A stretch of DNA of 45,842 nt from Microvirga roseola. GTDB taxonomy: Bacteria; Pseudomonadota; Alphaproteobacteria; Rhizobiales; Beijerinckiaceae. The position numbers and the translations under genes were made by a program. Positions within the stretch are counted from its first letter, which is position 1, and the number at the start of each line of letters is the position of its first letter. Location of the stretch: NCBI RefSeq assembly GCF_020866965.1, contig NZ_JAJATX010000029.1, positions 2,181 through 48,022 on the forward strand. The letters are read 5' to 3'. Shown here in pieces: positions 1-9,057 of this stretch. Below the pieces are notes generated by a model. That model saw only the letters and a list, made by a program, of their open reading frames with translations, did not search any database and was not told the origin of the DNA.

Positions 1-127
1 GGTGGGGTGTCTGAGGACCGGTGTGGGTCTATCCGGTGTCTCGGCCAAACTCCTGCGTCAGCTCAATGACCTTCCGGCAGCCGCCTGTCCGACCAGACAT
101 GCTACCACACAACTTGCTCCTCGCCAT

Positions 128-808
128 TTACCGGTCCTGCAGCAGCTTCAAGCGTGAGCGGAGGGCTTCCTGGATGTGGGTTCGGGCGAGCTTTTCTGCC
201 GTGTCCGGTTCACGCGCGGCAATGGCCTGGATGAGGGCGCGGTGCTCTTCGGCGGCCGTGAACGGCCGACCCGTGATGCTGAACGTGGTGTTTCCAAGGA
301 GGGCGATCCCGTCCTGCAGTTCCTGCAGGGCGCTGTCGAGATAGCGGTTGCGGGCGGCACGGAAAATCGCCTCGTGGAACACGCAGTTAAGCCTAGCCAT
401 TTCGGCAGCGTCGTCGCTGTGCGCCTCGAAGGCCTCCTCAAGGTCGACGAGCGCATCGATTTCGGGCTGGGAAGCGTGCTGGGCGGCAAGCCGTGCGGCT
501 GCGCCCTCCAGGATCTCACGCATTGCGTAAAGCTCAAGCACCTCAGCGGTATCGAGACTCCGGACGATGAGGCCCCGGCCGCTGGCGGGTGTGACAAATC
601 CCTTGGCCATGAGGCGCCCGAGAGCCTCCCGTACCGGAGTCCGGCTAACCTTCAGCTGCTGTGCGACTTCTTCCTCCCGAAGCCTGTCGCCGGGCCGATA
701 GAGGCCAGCCCGCAAAGCTTGGCGAAGAGAGCGGAACACGGCCTCGCTAAGGGGGAGACCCGTGTCTCGGGCGACGAGTTGCAAACCGCTCGATGCTTGA
801 TCCGACAT
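128..808 (-). CDS. GntR-family regulator, FCD subfamily (226 aa)
   Basis: Probable ligand-responsive repressor of the neighbouring carboxylate genes. Residues 20-85 form a GntR winged helix-turn-helix, with YRPGDRLREEEVAQQLKVSR and then TPVREAL. Residues 95-215 are an all-helical FCD ligand domain with the usual metal-site histidines (FHEAI, EEHRAL, THIQ). The ATG at 808 has a GGAG about 8 nt upstream. It is divergent from tcuA across a 326-bp gap that holds a TTGTATGCAA site (885-905) and its own likely promoter. Similar sites at 6439 and 9058 suggest one regulon. FCD regulators commonly respond to organic acids; the actual ligand (tricarballylate, citrate or similar) is inferred from context only. 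Confidence 0.93.
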   Translation of the reverse strand: MSDQASSGLQLVARDTGLPLSEAVFRSLRQALRAGLYRPGDRLREEEVAQQLKVSRTPVREALGRLMAKGFVTPASGRGLIVRSLDTAEVLELYAMREILEGAAARLAAQHASQPEIDALVDLEEAFEAHSDDAAEMARLNCVFHEAIFRAARNRYLDSALQELQDGIALLGNTTFSITGRPFTAAEEHRALIQAIAAREPDTAEKLARTHIQEALRSRLKLLQDR

Positions 809-839
809 TCGCGCTCCGGAGGGTGGTTCCTCCGAACAT

Positions 840-867
840 TTAATACCCTCAAACTTGCCTTGACCAA
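840..867 (-). promoter_or_regulatory. Predicted sigma-70-type promoter of the first gntR
   Basis: Read on the minus strand, TTGGTC (862-867) and TATTAA (840-845) are separated by 16 bp and end 31 nt before the gntR start codon. The conserved operator at 885-905 lies just upstream of this -35 element. Assigned by eye only. Confidence 0.45.
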
Positions 868-884
868 ACCAACGATTTGAATAT

Positions 885-905
885 TTTTGTATGCAAATGT
901 ACGCG
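885..905. promoter_or_regulatory. Candidate operator of the first GntR regulator (site A1)
   Basis: TTGTATGCAA at 887-896 is a near-palindrome fitting the general FCD/FadR-type operator form TNGTNNNACNA loosely. It is followed by a second conserved block, TGTACGCG. The 21-bp stretch matches the site at 9058-9078 at 17 positions. It sits between divergent gntR and tcuA, with a TATAGA sequence at 907-912 that could be a tcuA -10 element. Confidence 0.6.
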
Positions 906-1134
906 ATATAGAGTTACATGAATGCGGCGCTTGCGTGGAGGGCGGTCAGATTTGTGATTCGAGCATGAGTCAGATGGGAAACGGAATGCCTTCGAGTACC
1001 AGATATGCGCCCGCAGGCGACTAACACGTGCCCGAGCCGCCGCGGCGGCGGCCTTGCCCGGAAGGGGCTAACAGTCGAGCAAAGTCTTTCTGCCGGTGGC
1101 GCGTCCCAGAACACGATGATCGAGATCTAAGCCG

Positions 1135-2622
1135 ATGAAGGATGCAGTGATCCTGCCCCGCGACTCAGCGCTGCCCAAAAGTGCAAATCTGTCTCCCGAT
1201 GGCACTGGCCGCACGGATGCCCTGCGTGAGGTGCTGAGCCGACGATACGACGTTCTGGTCGTTGGTGGCGGCAATGCGGCGCTTTGTGCCGCGATCAGCG
1301 CGCGCCGGAGCGGTGCATCCGTACTGATTCTCGAAGCCGCGCCAAAGTTCTACCGCGGGGGCAATACCCGCCACACGCGCAACATGCGCTGCGCCCACGA
1401 CACGGCCACCGAGATCCTGACGGGTCCCTATACCGAAGAGGAGTTCTGGGAGGACCTCCTGCGCGTCACGGGCGGCCAGACGGACGAGGAACTCGCCCGC
1501 TTCATGATTCGCGAGTCCAAGGAAATCCTGCATTGGATCGTTGAACAGGGGGTCCGCTGGCAACCCTCTCTCGGCGGAACCCTGAGCCTCGGACGTACCA
1601 ACTCCTTCTTTCTGGGGGGAGGGCGGTCGATGCTGAATGCCCTCTACCTCACGGCCGAGCGCCTCGGCATCGAAATCCTCTATGATGCGGAGGTGACTGA
1701 ACTCGACATTCAGGACGGCATGTTCCTGTCCGCCACGGTCTCCTATGCCGGTCGCGAGGTAGATGTACGCGCGAGCACGCTCGTGGCGGCTGCCGGAGGC
1801 TTCGAGGCGAACATCGAGTGGCTAAAGCAGTACTGGGGCGACGTCGCAGATAATTTTCTCATCCGCGGTACGCCCTACAACCGCGGTTCCATGCTCAAGA
1901 TGCTTCTCAATAAGGGCGTGCAGGAGATTGGCGATCCCACTCAGTGCCATGCGGTCGCCATCGACGCGCGAGCCCCAAAGTTTGATGGCGGCATTATCAC
2001 CCGCCTCGACTGCGTTGTGTTCGGCATCGTGGTGAACAAGCATGCCGAGCGTTTCTACGACGAGGGCGAGGATGTCTGGCCCAAGCGCTATGCAATCTGG
2101 GGCCGTCTGGTGGCCGCCCAACCCGATCAGATCGCCTACATCATTTTCGATGAGCCCTCGCTCGAACTCTTCATGCCTTCTCTCTACCCGCCCGTGAAGG
2201 CGGACACAGTCCGAGAGCTCGCCGGCAAACTGGGGCTCGATCCGGAGGCTCTGGAGCGAACAGTTGAAGGCTTCAATCAGGCGGTCCGGCCTGGAATCTT
2301 CGACCACACGATCCTGGATGACTGCCGGACGGAAGGGCTAATCCCTCCCAAGAGCCACTGGGCACGCCCCATCCGCACCGCTCCATTCTACGCATACCCC
2401 GTCCGTCCGGGGATCACCTTCACCTACCTCGGCACGCGCGTGAACAAGGAGGCACGGATGATCATGGCCGACGGCACCCCATCTGCCAACATGTTCGCCG
2501 CCGGCGAGATCATGGCCGGCAATGTGCTCGGCAAAGGCTATGCCGCCGGCATCGGAATGACCATCGGCAGCGTCTTTGGGCGGGTTGCCGGACGGGAGGC
2601 TGCCAGAAATGCACGCAACTGA
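1135..2622 (+). CDS. tcuA: FAD-dependent tricarballylate dehydrogenase TcuA-like (495 aa)
   Basis: Flavoprotein of the succinate dehydrogenase/fumarate reductase flavoprotein superfamily, expected to oxidise tricarballylate to cis-aconitate. The FAD Rossmann motif YDVLVVGGGNAALCAAISAR begins near residue 38. A second conserved block near the C terminus (MFAAGEIMAGNVLGKGYAAG) is the usual FAD-contact end of these enzymes. The gene overlaps tcuB by 14 bp (2609-2622), so the pair is probably translated together, matching the Tcu arrangement in enterobacteria. No strong ribosome site is visible before 1135, and about 35 residues precede the flavin fold, so an internal GTG start is possible. It could act on a related tricarboxylate rather than tricarballylate itself. 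Confidence 0.9.
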   Translation: MKDAVILPRDSALPKSANLSPDGTGRTDALREVLSRRYDVLVVGGGNAALCAAISARRSGASVLILEAAPKFYRGGNTRHTRNMRCAHDTATEILTGPYTEEEFWEDLLRVTGGQTDEELARFMIRESKEILHWIVEQGVRWQPSLGGTLSLGRTNSFFLGGGRSMLNALYLTAERLGIEILYDAEVTELDIQDGMFLSATVSYAGREVDVRASTLVAAAGGFEANIEWLKQYWGDVADNFLIRGTPYNRGSMLKMLLNKGVQEIGDPTQCHAVAIDARAPKFDGGIITRLDCVVFGIVVNKHAERFYDEGEDVWPKRYAIWGRLVAAQPDQIAYIIFDEPSLELFMPSLYPPVKADTVRELAGKLGLDPEALERTVEGFNQAVRPGIFDHTILDDCRTEGLIPPKSHWARPIRTAPFYAYPVRPGITFTYLGTRVNKEARMIMADGTPSANMFAAGEIMAGNVLGKGYAAGIGMTIGSVFGRVAGREAARNARN

Positions 2623-3766
2623 CGCTCTTCACGAAGCTGATCGTCTGATGACGGTCTGCAACTCCTGCCGCTACTGCGAGGGGCTGTGCGCCGTTTTCCC
2701 GGCGATGGAGATGCGGAGGGCCTTCTCGGATGGCGACCTCAACTACTTGGCCAATCTCTGCCATAGCTGCGGCGCCTGCTATGTCGACTGCCAGTTCTCG
2801 CCACCGCACGAGTTCAATGTCAACGTGCCTCAGACGCTGGCGAGAGTCCGCAATGACTCCTATAAGTTCTATGTCTGGCCGAAAGCTCTGGCTCCACTCT
2901 TCGAGCGCAATGGAATGGCCGTCAGCCTCATCACCGCCCTGAGCGTGGGAGCCTTTCTCTTCGGCATGATGGCCTTCACCGATCCGGCAGTGATGTTCGG
3001 AACGCATGTCGGTCCGGGCTCCTTTTACCGGCTCATGCCCCACAACACGATGGTTGCGATCTTCGGAGCTGCGTTCCTCTACGCGATTGTGGCGCTCATC
3101 ATGGGCTTCCGCATGTTCTGGCGCGATATCGGCGAGACCTCGGCGACCCTGACCAATAAGGTCACAGTGTGGCAGGCCATCAAGGATACGATGCAGCTGC
3201 GCTATCTCGATGGCGGCGGCGCAGGCTGCTTCAATGAAGATGAGCGTCCGACCGACCGGCGCCGGATGTACCACCACCTGACCTTCTATGGGTTTCTCCT
3301 GTGCTTCGCCTCGACGAGCACGGCGACCTTCTACCACTACATTGTCGGCCATCCCGCTCCCTATGCCTGGTATGACCTGCCTGTGGTACTCGGCACGCTG
3401 GGGGGCATCGGGCTGCTGATTGGTCCGGCAGGCCTGATCTGGGCAAAGGTCCAACGTGACAAGGCGCTCAAGGACGAGAGCCGCTGGGGCATGGAGATTG
3501 CATTTACGGCCATGCTGTTCCTGGTGAGCCTGACGGGTCTGCTGCTGCTGGTACTGCGCGCGACGCCGGCCATGGGCACGATGCTCGCCCTTCATCTGGG
3601 CTTCGTGTTCGGCTTCTTCGTGACCTTGCCATACGGCAAGTTCGTCCACGGCATCTATCGCTTCGGTGCGCTGGTTCGCTACGCCAAGGAGCGCCGAGCG
3701 CTCCACGAGCCAACGCCATCAAAGGCTCGAGCCCTGGCCATCCCCGATCCGAAGCCGGGAACCTGA
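2609..3766 (+). CDS. tcuB: Tricarballylate utilisation membrane 4Fe-4S protein TcuB-like (385 aa)
   Basis: Membrane electron-transfer partner that reoxidises the TcuA flavin and passes electrons to the quinone pool. The N terminus has two cysteine clusters typical of 4Fe-4S ferredoxin domains (CNSCRYCEGLC and CHSCGACYVDC). The rest is hydrophobic with several membrane segments and conserved histidines, as in TcuB/CitB proteins. The ATG at 2609 lies inside the end of tcuA (14-bp overlap), giving the family's usual start just before the first Cys cluster. The next gene, a TctC-like binding protein, starts 79 bp downstream on the same strand, so an operon tcuA-tcuB-tctC is likely. Confidence 0.9.
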   Translation: MHATDALHEADRLMTVCNSCRYCEGLCAVFPAMEMRRAFSDGDLNYLANLCHSCGACYVDCQFSPPHEFNVNVPQTLARVRNDSYKFYVWPKALAPLFERNGMAVSLITALSVGAFLFGMMAFTDPAVMFGTHVGPGSFYRLMPHNTMVAIFGAAFLYAIVALIMGFRMFWRDIGETSATLTNKVTVWQAIKDTMQLRYLDGGGAGCFNEDERPTDRRRMYHHLTFYGFLLCFASTSTATFYHYIVGHPAPYAWYDLPVVLGTLGGIGLLIGPAGLIWAKVQRDKALKDESRWGMEIAFTAMLFLVSLTGLLLLVLRATPAMGTMLALHLGFVFGFFVTLPYGKFVHGIYRFGALVRYAKERRALHEPTPSKARALAIPDPKPGT

Positions 3767-3845
3767 ACGCAAAAGAATTCGGGCCGGATGCCGGCTCAAT
3801 AAGGATGCCCAGGTCGAAGAGGCCTCGGTAAAGGAGGAAACGACA

Positions 3846-4814
3846 ATGACGCTTACCCGAAGAACACTTGCCGGCCTGGTGCTGGCCGCCAGCGCGGCAC
3901 TCTCATCAGCCGCTTTCGCGCAACAGGCACCCAGCCTCAAGATCATGGCGCCCGCTGCCCCCGGCGGCGGCTGGGATCAGACGGCGCGCTCCGTCGGACA
4001 GGCCCTGACGGATGCCGGTCTCGCCAGCTCGGCACAGGTTACCAACGTTCCCGGCGCCGGCGGGACAATCGGCATTGCCCAGTTCGTCAATGGTGCAAAG
4101 GGCGATCCGACGCAACTCATGGCGAGCGGGTATGTGATGGTGGGCGCCATCATCACCAACAAGGCACCAGTCACCCTGGACCGGGTTACGCCAATCGCCC
4201 GTCTCACCGGCGAGTGGCAGGCGATCGCCGTTCCGACGAACTCGCCCGTCAAATCAATGAAGGAGCTCGCCGAGATGATCAAAGCCGATCCGTCCAAGGT
4301 GACTTGGGCGGGTGGATCGGCCGGTGGGCCGGATCACATTCTGGCGGCTCTGATCACGAAGAATGTCGGTGCGGACCCGACGAAGACCAACTACATTGCC
4401 TTCTCGGGCGGCGGTGAATCACTTGGTGCGCTTCTTGGCGGGAAGGTGACGGCGGGCATCAATTCGCTCGGTGAGTTCATGAGCCAGATCAAGGCTGGCA
4501 AGCTGCGCCTGCTGGCGGTTTCCTCGCCGGAGCGTCTGCCGGGTGTCGAAGCGCCGACGCTGAAGGAAAACGGCATTGACCTTGAGCTGTCCAACTGGCG
4601 GATGATTGTCGCCCCGCCCGGCATCTCAGCCGAGGAGAGGGCGAGCCTGACGAAGATGTTCAAGAATCTTGTGGAATCCAATGCCTGGAAGAAGGTGCTC
4701 GAAACCCGTGGCTGGGAAAATATCTTTCTGGCCGGTCCTGCCCTCGACGAGTTCGTCAAGAATGAACAGGCCCGGACCGCAGCGGTGCTCAAGGACGTCG
4801 GATTGACGAAGTGA
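3846..4814 (+). CDS. TctC/Bug-family tripartite tricarboxylate transporter binding protein (322 aa)
   Basis: Periplasmic solute-binding protein of the Bug/TctC family. The start at 3846 is chosen because AAGGAGGAAA lies just upstream and the product begins with a Sec signal peptide (RR, hydrophobic stretch, cleavage after AFA near residue 26). The family signature APGGGWDQTAR follows the signal peptide. It is last in the tcuAB operon; enterobacterial tcu operons instead have an MFS permease (TcuC). No TctA or TctB gene adjoins it, so it may feed the TctBA pair at 11.1-13.2 kb or another permease. The likely ligand is tricarballylate or citrate, inferred from context. Confidence 0.92.
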   Translation: MTLTRRTLAGLVLAASAALSSAAFAQQAPSLKIMAPAAPGGGWDQTARSVGQALTDAGLASSAQVTNVPGAGGTIGIAQFVNGAKGDPTQLMASGYVMVGAIITNKAPVTLDRVTPIARLTGEWQAIAVPTNSPVKSMKELAEMIKADPSKVTWAGGSAGGPDHILAALITKNVGADPTKTNYIAFSGGGESLGALLGGKVTAGINSLGEFMSQIKAGKLRLLAVSSPERLPGVEAPTLKENGIDLELSNWRMIVAPPGISAEERASLTKMFKNLVESNAWKKVLETRGWENIFLAGPALDEFVKNEQARTAAVLKDVGLTK

Positions 4815-4876
4815 TAAGAGATGTGGTGCTTGACGGCTGACCGGCACCAATTCCTCCAGTCCTCCGTCTCCCTAAA

Positions 4877-4909
4877 GAGAAGTGACGCGCTTCCTGCGCA
4901 TCACTTCTC
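4877..4909. terminator. Bidirectional terminator-like hairpin
   Basis: A 9-bp perfect stem (GAGAAGTGA / TCACTTCTC) encloses an inner GCGC/GCGC stem. It lies between the 3' ends of the convergent tctC-like gene (ends 4814) and the minus-strand prpD gene (ends 4951). On the minus strand it is followed by TTTAGG; no long T-run is present on either side. Confidence 0.55.
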
Positions 4910-4950
4910 CCTGTCGATGAAGGTGAATAGTACAGGGCCATAGCCCGTCA

Positions 4951-6327
4951 TCACGCTGTCAGTAGCTCCCGCAGGTGTCGAATGCTCCGCACCTCTTCCA
5001 GGCGGTTTACGGTCTCGATCAACATCTTGGCTCTGTCCGCCCCGATGATGGGCGTGACGAGATCGCGCGCCTTAGCTTCGATCTCCTCAGTGTCCATCGG
5101 ATTCTCGGGGGTGCCGCGAACAGCCTGGGCGTGATGCCTCAGGTGGCGACCGTCTGTGGTCTCGATCTCCATGATCGCCTGCCTTGCTGGAACAGCTGCG
5201 GTCAGCTCCGCGCTCGGAACGAGTTCGATGAGCCCGCGCAAGGCCCGGATTGCCGGATCATTCATCCGGTCGTGATCATGGCTGCTTTCGAATGTGATGG
5301 TGCCATCCAGAATGGCCAATGCTGCGAGATGCTGCACGCACACATCGGGCATCGTCCGGTTATCGACGATATGAATGCGGTCGTCGGGCATGGTAATGAC
5401 GATTCGTTTCACGTCGTCGGCGCGCAGGCTGTGGGTGCTGACCAAGAAGCTTGCAGCGTCCAGCACCGCCTGGATCGGCGAGCCAACGCACCATTTCTTG
5501 ATCGAGGCCCGCATGATCTCGTAGCGTGAGCCAAGTTCGGCAGTCATGAGAGAGGGATCGGGGTTCTCTCCAAGGGCCGTGAAGAGATTGTGCTTTCCGG
5601 AGAAGGGGTCGTCCACGGCGGAAAACCCGGCTGCGACCATAGTCGCGGCGGCCACCCCATTGCGGGCTCCCATACCTCCGAAGTCGAACGCTTTTTCCAC
5701 ATGCTCGCGGTCCCGCTGCCAGAACGGGATGCCGGATGCCTGCTGGGCGGAGTAGGATAGAACATGACGTACCTGTGTCGAATCGAGACGTAGGATCGCA
5801 GCTGCCGCGGCGGCTCCTCCGAAGGCTGGCCCGAGGCTATGGGTGCTGTGCCGCGATGTATCCGGCCGATGCAGCCCTAGGGCAATGGTCGTGCGGGCCC
5901 CAACGTCATACCCTAGAGCGACGGCGCGAAGAAAATCCCGCCCGCTGCGATCCTGCTTCTCGGCCATGGCGAGGGCCGCCGGAACGATACCGCAACCCGG
6001 ATGAAAGCGACCGGCAAGATGCGAATCGTCCGTTTCATCGGCATGACCCGCCATGCCATTGGCCAAGGCTGCATTCACGACGGGAACGATAAGCCGGGTT
6101 CCGATGACAAGGGCCTCGGAAGCGCCGCCGATCGGCTCGACATAAGAGGCGGCGAGCCGTCCCGCGCGCAGGCGGGACCCCGACAGGATGGCGGCGAGCG
6201 TATCCAGGATGTGATGCTTCGTTTTCACCACGACATCCGATGGCAACTCGCGGTCGAGCGTAGCGGAAATATACTCCGATAGGACGGAGGCTTCCTGCGA
6301 GATGTCACTGCTGGAATGTGCATTCAT
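4951..6327 (-). CDS. MmgE/PrpD family protein, copy 1 (458 aa)
   Basis: MmgE/PrpD family (2-methylcitrate dehydratase, cis-aconitate decarboxylase and relatives). The family acidic motif appears as MAGHADETDDSH in the N-terminal third. The active-site stretch in the middle is of a different type from the other copies, with FDFGGMGARNGVAAATMVAAGF. Length is normal. It is the only one of the four copies on the minus strand, convergent with the tcu operon and divergent from copy 2 across a short region (6328-6503) carrying a type-A site at 6439-6448. It might hydrate or dehydrate a tricarboxylate or act as an epimerase/decarboxylase; the sequence alone does not decide this. Confidence 0.9.
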   Translation of the reverse strand: MNAHSSSDISQEASVLSEYISATLDRELPSDVVVKTKHHILDTLAAILSGSRLRAGRLAASYVEPIGGASEALVIGTRLIVPVVNAALANGMAGHADETDDSHLAGRFHPGCGIVPAALAMAEKQDRSGRDFLRAVALGYDVGARTTIALGLHRPDTSRHSTHSLGPAFGGAAAAAAILRLDSTQVRHVLSYSAQQASGIPFWQRDREHVEKAFDFGGMGARNGVAAATMVAAGFSAVDDPFSGKHNLFTALGENPDPSLMTAELGSRYEIMRASIKKWCVGSPIQAVLDAASFLVSTHSLRADDVKRIVITMPDDRIHIVDNRTMPDVCVQHLAALAILDGTITFESSHDHDRMNDPAIRALRGLIELVPSAELTAAVPARQAIMEIETTDGRHLRHHAQAVRGTPENPMDTEEIEAKARDLVTPIIGADRAKMLIETVNRLEEVRSIRHLRELLTA

Positions 6328-6418
6328 CGAAATGTCCCTCGTTTCTTCCCTTCACCCGCTCCCCAGCAAAATGGACCCGAGTGGCCTGCCCTTGTTTCCC
6401 TTTTCGGGAGCGCTGTTC

Positions 6419-6448
6419 TTGCCAATGTCGGATGCTAACGTATACAAA
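6419..6448 (+). promoter_or_regulatory. Predicted promoter with overlapping GntR operator (site A2)
   Basis: TTGCCA (6419-6424) and TATACA (6441-6446) are 16 bp apart upstream of prpD copy 2. CGTATACAAA at 6439-6448 is the reverse complement of TTTGTATACG and resembles the TTGTATGCAA core at 887 and 9060. It overlaps the -10 element, so repression by occlusion is plausible. Confidence 0.5.
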
Positions 6449-6503
6449 TGAGGACAAAGCGCTAGGGAAATTACCTGAAAATTGTAGCGACGAGGGAGGT
6501 CAC

Positions 6504-7883
6504 ATGAGCAGCCAGTCCGCAACCCGCATGGATTACGGGGCGGCAGACCTCAATCTGAACGTCACCAGTGACCTCTGTAAGTTCTTGGCCTCGTTCACCG
6601 CCGAGAGCCTCCCCGAGAATGCTGTGCATGAGGGTCGGCGGGGTGTTCTGGACTGGATCGGATGCGCGCTGGCAGGAAGCCAGCATCCCACCATCAGCAA
6701 ACTGCTCACCGTCCTTGGCGCGGTCGGAAGTGCTCCGCAGGCGACCGTGCTCGGGCGGGGAATGAAACTTGGTTTGCTCGAGGCACCCATCGCAAACGGG
6801 CAGATGGGTCACGTCCTCGATTTCGACGATACGCATATGGGCGGCGTGGTGCTCCATGCGAGCTCTCCCGTCCTGTCTGCACTTTTTGCCCTTGCGGAGA
6901 AGAGACCGATTGCAGGCCGTGATCTGATCGCCGCCTATTGCGCCGGCTTCGAGGCCGGGGTCCGGACGGGGCAGGGGGCTCCCAAGCACCATCCGGGCGG
7001 ATGGCATCTCACCGGAACGCTTGGCTCCATCGCAGCGGGAGCGGCAGCGGGCCGGCTGCTTGAGCTGAATGCCCAGCAGCTCACCCATGCGCTCGGGATC
7101 GCGGCGACGCAGGCCGCCGGGATGCAGCAGAACCGTGGAACAATGTGCAAGTCGTTCCACGCGGGCAAGGCTGCCTCCAACGGAGTGCTGGCGGCGCTGC
7201 TGGCGCAGAACGGGTTCGACAGCTCCAGTGAGATTCTGGAAGGAAAGCGCGGCTTCTGCCGGATCTACAGCAGCGAGGCCGCGCCGGAGCAAATTCTCGA
7301 CGGGCTGGGCGAACGCTGGGAGATCACGCGCAACGGACACAAGCCCTATGCCTGCGGGGTCGTTCTGCACCCGACCATCGACGCCATGATCGCGTTGGCG
7401 GGAAAAGTGCCGAAGTCGGAGGAGGTCGTGTCGATCGAGTTGCGGGTCAATCCGCTCGCGGTCACGATCACCGGGGTTTCCGATCCGAAGACCGGGCTGA
7501 AATCGAAGTTCAGCCTGTCGCACACCGCTGCGGTCTCGTTCCTGGACGGCACGGCAGGGATCGCTCAGTACACGGACAAGCGAGCGCTCGATCCGGAGGT
7601 TGCGGCCCTTCGTGACAAGGTCAGCGCCCACATGGACGAGAGCCTGCGCCGGGATCAGGCCTGGGCGGCTGTCGTGACGCGCTCGGGCGAGCGTTACGAG
7701 CACCTGGTGGAGCATGCCAGCGGAACGGTTGATAACCCCATGTCCGACGATGCCATCGAAAGGAAGTTCCTGGCCAATGCCGTGCCCGTGATCGGTGAGG
7801 CGCGGGCCAGGGCATTGTGCGAAGCGGTCTGGCGCCTCGACCGGATCGACGACGTACGCGACCTGCTCGCCCAATGCGCTTGA
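6504..7883 (+). CDS. MmgE/PrpD family protein, copy 2 (459 aa)
   Basis: Second MmgE/PrpD paralogue. The start at 6504 is supported by GGGAGGT ending 3 nt upstream; an open frame continues upstream without homology. The acidic motif is MGHVLDFDDTHMGG and the central active-site block is GTMCKSFHAGKAASNG, the subtype shared with copy 4 at 15.9 kb. A GHKPYACGVVLHPTIDA block is also shared with that copy. The stop overlaps the start of the AbrB-type permease gene by 10 bp, implying translational coupling. Possible reactions are hydration, dehydration or decarboxylation of aconitate- or methylcitrate-like acids; substrate unknown. Confidence 0.92.
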   Translation: MSSQSATRMDYGAADLNLNVTSDLCKFLASFTAESLPENAVHEGRRGVLDWIGCALAGSQHPTISKLLTVLGAVGSAPQATVLGRGMKLGLLEAPIANGQMGHVLDFDDTHMGGVVLHASSPVLSALFALAEKRPIAGRDLIAAYCAGFEAGVRTGQGAPKHHPGGWHLTGTLGSIAAGAAAGRLLELNAQQLTHALGIAATQAAGMQQNRGTMCKSFHAGKAASNGVLAALLAQNGFDSSSEILEGKRGFCRIYSSEAAPEQILDGLGERWEITRNGHKPYACGVVLHPTIDAMIALAGKVPKSEEVVSIELRVNPLAVTITGVSDPKTGLKSKFSLSHTAAVSFLDGTAGIAQYTDKRALDPEVAALRDKVSAHMDESLRRDQAWAAVVTRSGERYEHLVEHASGTVDNPMSDDAIERKFLANAVPVIGEARARALCEAVWRLDRIDDVRDLLAQCA

Positions 7884-8968
7884 ACATTCCCAGGCGTCTC
7901 CCGCCCTGGCAGTCGCTGATCGGCCTTGGTGCGTCTGTCGGACTTGGCCTGCTGGCATCCTGGGCTCACGTGCCTCTGGCCTGGGTTCTCGGTCCGCTGA
8001 TCGCTACCGCACTTGTCTCCATCGCAGGCTTTCCGGTTTTCGCGCCGGCGCTCGGACGCCGTCTGGGCCAGGCTGTGGCCGGAACGAGCGTCGGCCTGAA
8101 CGTGACTGCTGCGGCGCTTCAGACGATCACCCTTTGGGCGCCCTTGATGGTTCTGACGGCGCTTCTGGCGATCTTTCTCTCGGCCGTCCTGTCCGTTCCG
8201 CTCGCGCGTGTCGGCCGGATCGACCACAAGACCGCATTCTTCTCACTGACGCCGGGCGGTCTTTCCGAAATGGCGAATGTCGGCGTGAGTGTCGGCGCAC
8301 AGCCTGAACTCATTGCGCTGTCACAGGCGCTGCGGGTAGCGCTGCTCGTATGTCTGATGCCGCCCGTCATCATAGGGCTGGGAATCGACGGAGGCCTGAT
8401 CAACGAGGCGTCGCAGGTTCGCCTCTCATGGCCTCAGGCCGGTATCGCCCTGATGGCGGGAATTGCCGGCGTCGCCGTCACGCGGATGCTGCGGTTCAAC
8501 AATCCCTGGACCGTCGGCGCAATCGTCGGCGCGGCGTGTCTCGCGGCGAGCGATATTCTCATAGGGCGGATGCCCGGCGTGCTGTTCTCTCTAGGCCAGT
8601 TCTTCATCGGCATTTCGATCGGGTCGCGCTTCCGTCGCGAGAACATTGTCCGCCTGCCGCGCCTCGCCCTTATCAGCAGCATCTTCACGATCCTGCTCGC
8701 CGCGCTGCTCTTCGGTTATGCTGGTCTTCTGTCAGTCTTCACGGACATCGACATCGCCAGCGCTGCCCTTGCATCGTCCCCCGGTGGAATGGCGGAGATG
8801 GCGCTCACCGCCCAGGTTCTGCATCTCAATGTTGCCCTTGTGACCGCCTTCCACGTCATACGTGCCTTCCTGGTGAATGCATTCACGCTTCATTTCTATG
8901 GCCTGTTCAAGCGGATCGGCCTTTTTGCCATGCTTGAGGCGATCTTCGGGCGCACGAAGTCGAGCTGA
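7874..8968 (+). CDS. AbrB-type integral membrane protein, putative permease (364 aa)
   Basis: Polytopic membrane protein of the AbrB duplication family (often mislabelled ammonia monooxygenase or AbrB regulator). It contains about ten hydrophobic segments arranged as two similar halves, each with a glycine-rich TPGGLSEMA or SSPGGMAEMAL signature (first half near residue 130, second near residue 305). The ATG at 7874 lies within the end of prpD copy 2, so the two are co-translated. Proteins of this family are thought to be transporters, but substrates are mostly uncharacterised. The coupling to a PrpD enzyme suggests transport of the same acid or its product. Confidence 0.88.
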   Translation: MRLNIPRRLPPWQSLIGLGASVGLGLLASWAHVPLAWVLGPLIATALVSIAGFPVFAPALGRRLGQAVAGTSVGLNVTAAALQTITLWAPLMVLTALLAIFLSAVLSVPLARVGRIDHKTAFFSLTPGGLSEMANVGVSVGAQPELIALSQALRVALLVCLMPPVIIGLGIDGGLINEASQVRLSWPQAGIALMAGIAGVAVTRMLRFNNPWTVGAIVGAACLAASDILIGRMPGVLFSLGQFFIGISIGSRFRRENIVRLPRLALISSIFTILLAALLFGYAGLLSVFTDIDIASAALASSPGGMAEMALTAQVLHLNVALVTAFHVIRAFLVNAFTLHFYGLFKRIGLFAMLEAIFGRTKSS

Positions 8969-9057
8969 GGGAACTCTTCCTGCAGGAGTGTGCAGGCCAG
9001 AAGCCACACTACATCGCACAAATGCCGCCGGCGCACTTGACGAGCAGAAATGAATAC

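Noticed and set aside
176..880. Long open frame opposite the first gntR gene
   Set aside because: It is the antisense of a clear GntR gene and has no protein-like features.
2510..3706. A 398-codon minus-strand frame across tcuB
   Set aside because: It is antisense to the well-supported tcuB gene; composition rich in His, Arg and Gln is typical of a reverse frame.
3666..3845. Upstream extension of the TctC-like gene at 3846
   Set aside because: It overlaps tcuB in another frame and would put 60 basic residues before a normal signal peptide.
6471..7958. A 495-codon minus-strand frame over prpD copy 2
   Set aside because: Antisense shadow of a conserved gene with a strong ribosome site.
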